A stretch of 64,000 bases of DNA from Aphrocallistes beatrix (lineage: Eukaryota; Porifera; Hexactinellida; Sceptrulophora; Aphrocallistidae), in NCBI GenBank assembly GCA_963281255.1, contig OY725492.1, positions 4,839,571-4,903,570 of the forward strand, read 5' to 3'. Every line of letters starts with the position of its first letter. The first letter of the stretch is position 1. Below, one piece after another: positions 61,462-64,000 of this stretch. The notes beneath the pieces are model-generated. The model was not told where the DNA came from and did not search any database. It saw nothing but the letters and a program-made list of their open reading frames with translations. A program made the position numbers and the translations under genes.

Positions 61462-62303
61462 AATCTCTTGATGAAGTTAATGAGAAGGTGTATATAGCAG
61501 ACACTAACAACAAACGCGTCCAGGTACTGTCCTTCCAAGGAGAGTTCCTATCTCACTTTGGAGGGGAAGTACTGTCCGAACCTTGGGGAATTTCAGTCCG
61601 TGGGGATCACATCTTCGTTACAAACTATGGTAGTCACACGCTATTCCAGTCCAGTAAGAACAGCCACCAACTACTCAACAAAGCTGGTGGTAGGGGGATG
61701 AATGAAGGACAGCTATCTAGTCCACTGGGATTAAGTGTGGACTGGAATGGTGACGTGTTTGTAGCTGAGCGATGGAACAACAGAGTATCCGTGTTCTCTA
61801 ACCTCCTACACTACAAGCACACTATTGGACATGGATCGCTATCATTTCCTTATGACGTAAAGCTAACAACAGATAAAGTGGTGGTACTAGACTTAAGTCC
61901 CAATTGCATCCACTTCTTCTCCAGAAGTGGAGACCTCCTTACCTCCTGCGTGTCTCAGGGATATAGACAGGAATGTTTGGTATGTAGACCTTACTTCTTC
62001 TGTCTGGACTGTGAGCAGAATATCCTCGTTAGTGACTGCTACCACGATGTGATCAAGATACTCTCTACTCCGGGGAGCTACTACAAACCATTGGAAGGGA
62101 AGGGAAAGGAAAAGGAGAATTTACGTTTCCATATGGTATTGCCATTTCTAAATCTGGAATTTTGTTTGTATTGTCTGAGAATCCCAATCATTCTCTGCAA
62201 CTGTTTTGAATTAACTATTGTTATATTGTTTTTTGTTGTAATTTGTCTACGTTTTTGTTGTTTGTGTATTATCACGCAATTAATCGGAATATTTAATGTT
62301 TAA
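61377..62303 (+). pseudogene. NHL copy 8: duplicate of truncated copy 4
   Basis: Same 308-codon chimeric frame as 35464-36390: about 29 codons of antisense Penelope-like sequence, then SLDEVNEKVYIADTNNKR, five blades, the single-base deletion near 62064 and the hydrophobic read-through end. It lacks coiled-coil and promoter block, so it is unlikely to be expressed as an NHL protein. Confidence 0.85.
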
Positions 62304-62624
62304 ACTCTATTTATTTCCTAAATTTGAGAGATATTCTAGATAGAAATTTTACAAATTTATTCCTGCTCTATACCAATGTTCACTGATTGAGACAAAGTTT
62401 CTCTTGAATTGATAAACCTTCCACTATAACGTTACAATACATCATTGTCCTAGCACATAGTTTAGTGAAGAGTTAGCATTGAAGGATATTTGAAGTAATG
62501 AATCGGGGATACTGACAATTCGTGACATTCTTGTAGCGATGTCACGAAGTGTCTAAAATTAGAACTCTCATTTCCCGATTAATGAAACAGGCGCCTTCTG
62601 ACTCCAAGTTCTATAATTAGCTAC
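62304..62624 (+). other. Spacer before AIG1-like copy 5
   Basis: Matches 36391-36711 except near the ATG, where it reads GCGCCTTCTGACTCC as in the other copies rather than GCGCCATATGTCTCC. No ORF. Confidence 0.5.
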
Positions 62625-63176
62625 ATGTCAGCTGATCCATCCCAGAAGCGCCGCCAGCCGCCTGAGCTGGTCCCAGACGGGAGAGAGGGAGAAGAGGAAC
62701 TGTGGGACTCTAGTTCCAGTTCTGAGGAGGACTCAGACTCAGTTCCAATTGGAACTAGAACTGTGACCAAGCGGGCTTCTCCTCTGATTGAGAGCTCATT
62801 CCACTGCTTCAGCCTGATGGTCTACATCGGGATCAAGACCTACGAATCCACCGTCTTCAAGTCCATCCCTGAGAAAGAGCTCCGCGACACATTCTCCATC
62901 TGGTACACGTTTGGTGGCAGATGGAAGTTCCTCACATTTATCAATGTGGTTAGTGGTGTCCAGGACACTACGACACAATTCTATTTCTATTTTCTGAAGC
63001 TGAATATTCTGGTGAAGACAGCATTGCTTGAATCCCAGTCAACTCGTAGTAATATATTCCAACTCATCCCAAGTTTAATTCCATTGATGGTTTTTGGTCT
63101 TATGTGTTTTGCTATGCGATTGAAGTGTTTGGTGTCGCATAGGCAAGAGAGGTGGAGGTTGGTAGAGGTTAGGTAA
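62625..63176 (+). pseudogene. AIG1/ADTRP-like 5' exon (copy 5), truncated gene
   Basis: 183 codons from MSADPSQKRRQPPELVPD, same as copy 3 including SSSSSEEDSD, TRTVTKR and the VVSGVQDTTTQ deletion. The probable donor GTTAGT follows INV. The read-through end enters Penelope-like copy D. The only clear difference from copy 3 is the sequence just upstream of the ATG. Confidence 0.55.
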
Positions 63177-64000
63177 AGGTGGAGTTAATGTTTGATTTGT
63201 AGTGGAGTAAGTAGAGGCATCTGTATCTTGAGCAAGGGATAACAGGAATGGGGAGGGAGGTGTTTATGAGTGGATAGTAGGAAGTGCATAGGTTACATTG
63301 GTAAGTAGGGCATGGGTAGACAGAGTGAATAGGGTCTGTGTAGGGAGGATGGTAGGTAATTTGGGATTTCAGGGGGGAAAGGCCCGTCTTTGGGATCAAC
63401 CGGAAGGGTTCCTTAATGAGGGGGGTGAGTTGCTTGATGGTGGGCGCGTGTGGGAGAACTGATACTTTATAATTGGAAGGCGTGGAGGTGGGTTGGATTG
63501 TCTTATTCTTGGGAAGTAAACTGCCGTTGTGAGGTTTGTTATGGTGGATTGGTAGTCGTGGCCTGAACATTGTAGGGCGGGGAGGTACTTTAGAATGAGG
63601 TGGTTGAGGGTGTCCGAGGGCTTTGTACCGATTTGGGAGGCGCGGGAAGCTGATCCTAGATAGGCTTTTTCTACCAGTTTGTTGGAGGGGTGGTAAGAGT
63701 GTGGGTGGAGAGGGACCGGTTGGCATAGGGTTGGATGGTTGGGGAGAATGAGTGGGTGTCAGGGTTGTAAATGGCGTCCTGGGTTTCGTTTGGGGGTAGT
63801 GAGCTTAGGATTGTAGGGGGACCCTTACCCCTTCAACGTAAGTGGCTGTGGCGTCGTCGAAATACACTGTGAGCGTATCGCCTGGTGGTGGGTGATAATC
63901 CTTGAGTAAATAGGCTGTAGCCATGCGGGCAAGTTCGGGGGCTAGGGTGAGACCCATCGGGATGCCTAGATCGCCCAGGTGGTATATAGATTTTCCTTCG
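63103..64000 (-). mobile_element. Penelope-like retroelement, copy D (cut by window end)
   Basis: Duplicate of copy B as far as it goes. The minus strand has the C-terminal segment (63169-63726, with CPTYQCNLC) and, at the window edge, GDLGIPMGLTLAPELARMAT and FDDATATY. It keeps the ACAG lost from copy B near 37405. The inverted junction seen in copy B would lie about 85 bp past the window end. Confidence 0.72.

Larger units (their letters stand above)
58973..64000. repeat. Segmental duplication, second copy (runs off the window)
   Basis: Base-for-base counterpart of 33060-38087 at +25,913. Seen differences include AGTGGGTAGTAGG for AGTGGATAGTAGG, GTCTGAAGGAGG for GTCTGGAGGAGG, and CACATAGTTTAG for CACATAATTTAG. 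Identity is far higher than between the flanking NHL genes (30895 and 56870). Confidence 0.92.

Noticed and set aside
1-64000. tRNA or rRNA genes
   Set aside because: I looked for A/B-box and cloverleaf patterns and rRNA core motifs and saw none that hold up. A tRNAscan or Infernal run would settle it.

Overview
The window is metazoan nuclear DNA. It holds spliced animal genes with short GT-AG introns, decayed cut-and-paste transposons, Penelope-like retroelements and many miniature inverted-repeat elements. Two conserved genes anchor it: cyclin C (134-3354, 4 exons, 280 aa) and a FEM1-type CRL2 substrate receptor (5253-9634, 6 exons, 641 aa), with a single-exon DJ-1/PfpI protein (4526-5044) between them. 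I suspect a sponge, because of the expanded family of coiled-coil plus NHL-propeller proteins, but this is a low-confidence inference.

From about 10 kb to the right edge the window is a multigene array built from four units. (1) NHL: ~412-aa intronless coiled-coil/NHL proteins, with five intact copies (18081, 30895, 41961, 52900, 56870), one frameshifted copy (13304) and two 5'-truncated, frameshifted copies (35464, 61377). Most share a promoter/leader block of up to about 120 bp. (2) An AIG1/ADTRP-like 5' exon downstream of five NHL copies (15073, 32555, 36712, 58523, 62625). (3) A HEAT-like cassette downstream of the other NHL copies (19591, 39170, 43464, 54394), broken in every copy. (4) Genes joining a short HEAT-like N-terminus to an IFI6/IFI27 (ISG12) glycine-rich membrane domain (26626 intact; 48643 long and repeat-expanded; fragments at 19917, 29461 and 40149). 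Several units carry shared flanks from one place to another. For example, the 3' end of FEM1 is copied to 16287, and a 620-bp block downstream of FEM1 is copied to 41250.

Mobile DNA fills the rest: two mariner DD34D elements with matching termini and TA duplications (46964-48313, 55460-56739), one mariner relict, four Penelope-like copies (33.1, 37.2, 59.0 and 63.1 kb), a THAP-bearing TIR element inserted precisely in a 141-bp satellite (21912-24237), several foldback elements (10861, 15479, 25619), and MITEs with clear target-site duplications. A block of at least 5 kb (33060-38087) is repeated almost without change at 58973-64000, at a constant offset of 25,913 bp.

The most interesting signal is the pattern of change between NHL paralogues. 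Long stretches are nearly identical, while codon changes pile up at the same two loop positions of each propeller blade (the two residues after the IAD/VTD/VAD/VSD motif, and the residues around the L-S-x-P-x-G turn). This looks like a repertoire with a diversified recognition face, physically linked to an interferon-inducible-type membrane protein family.
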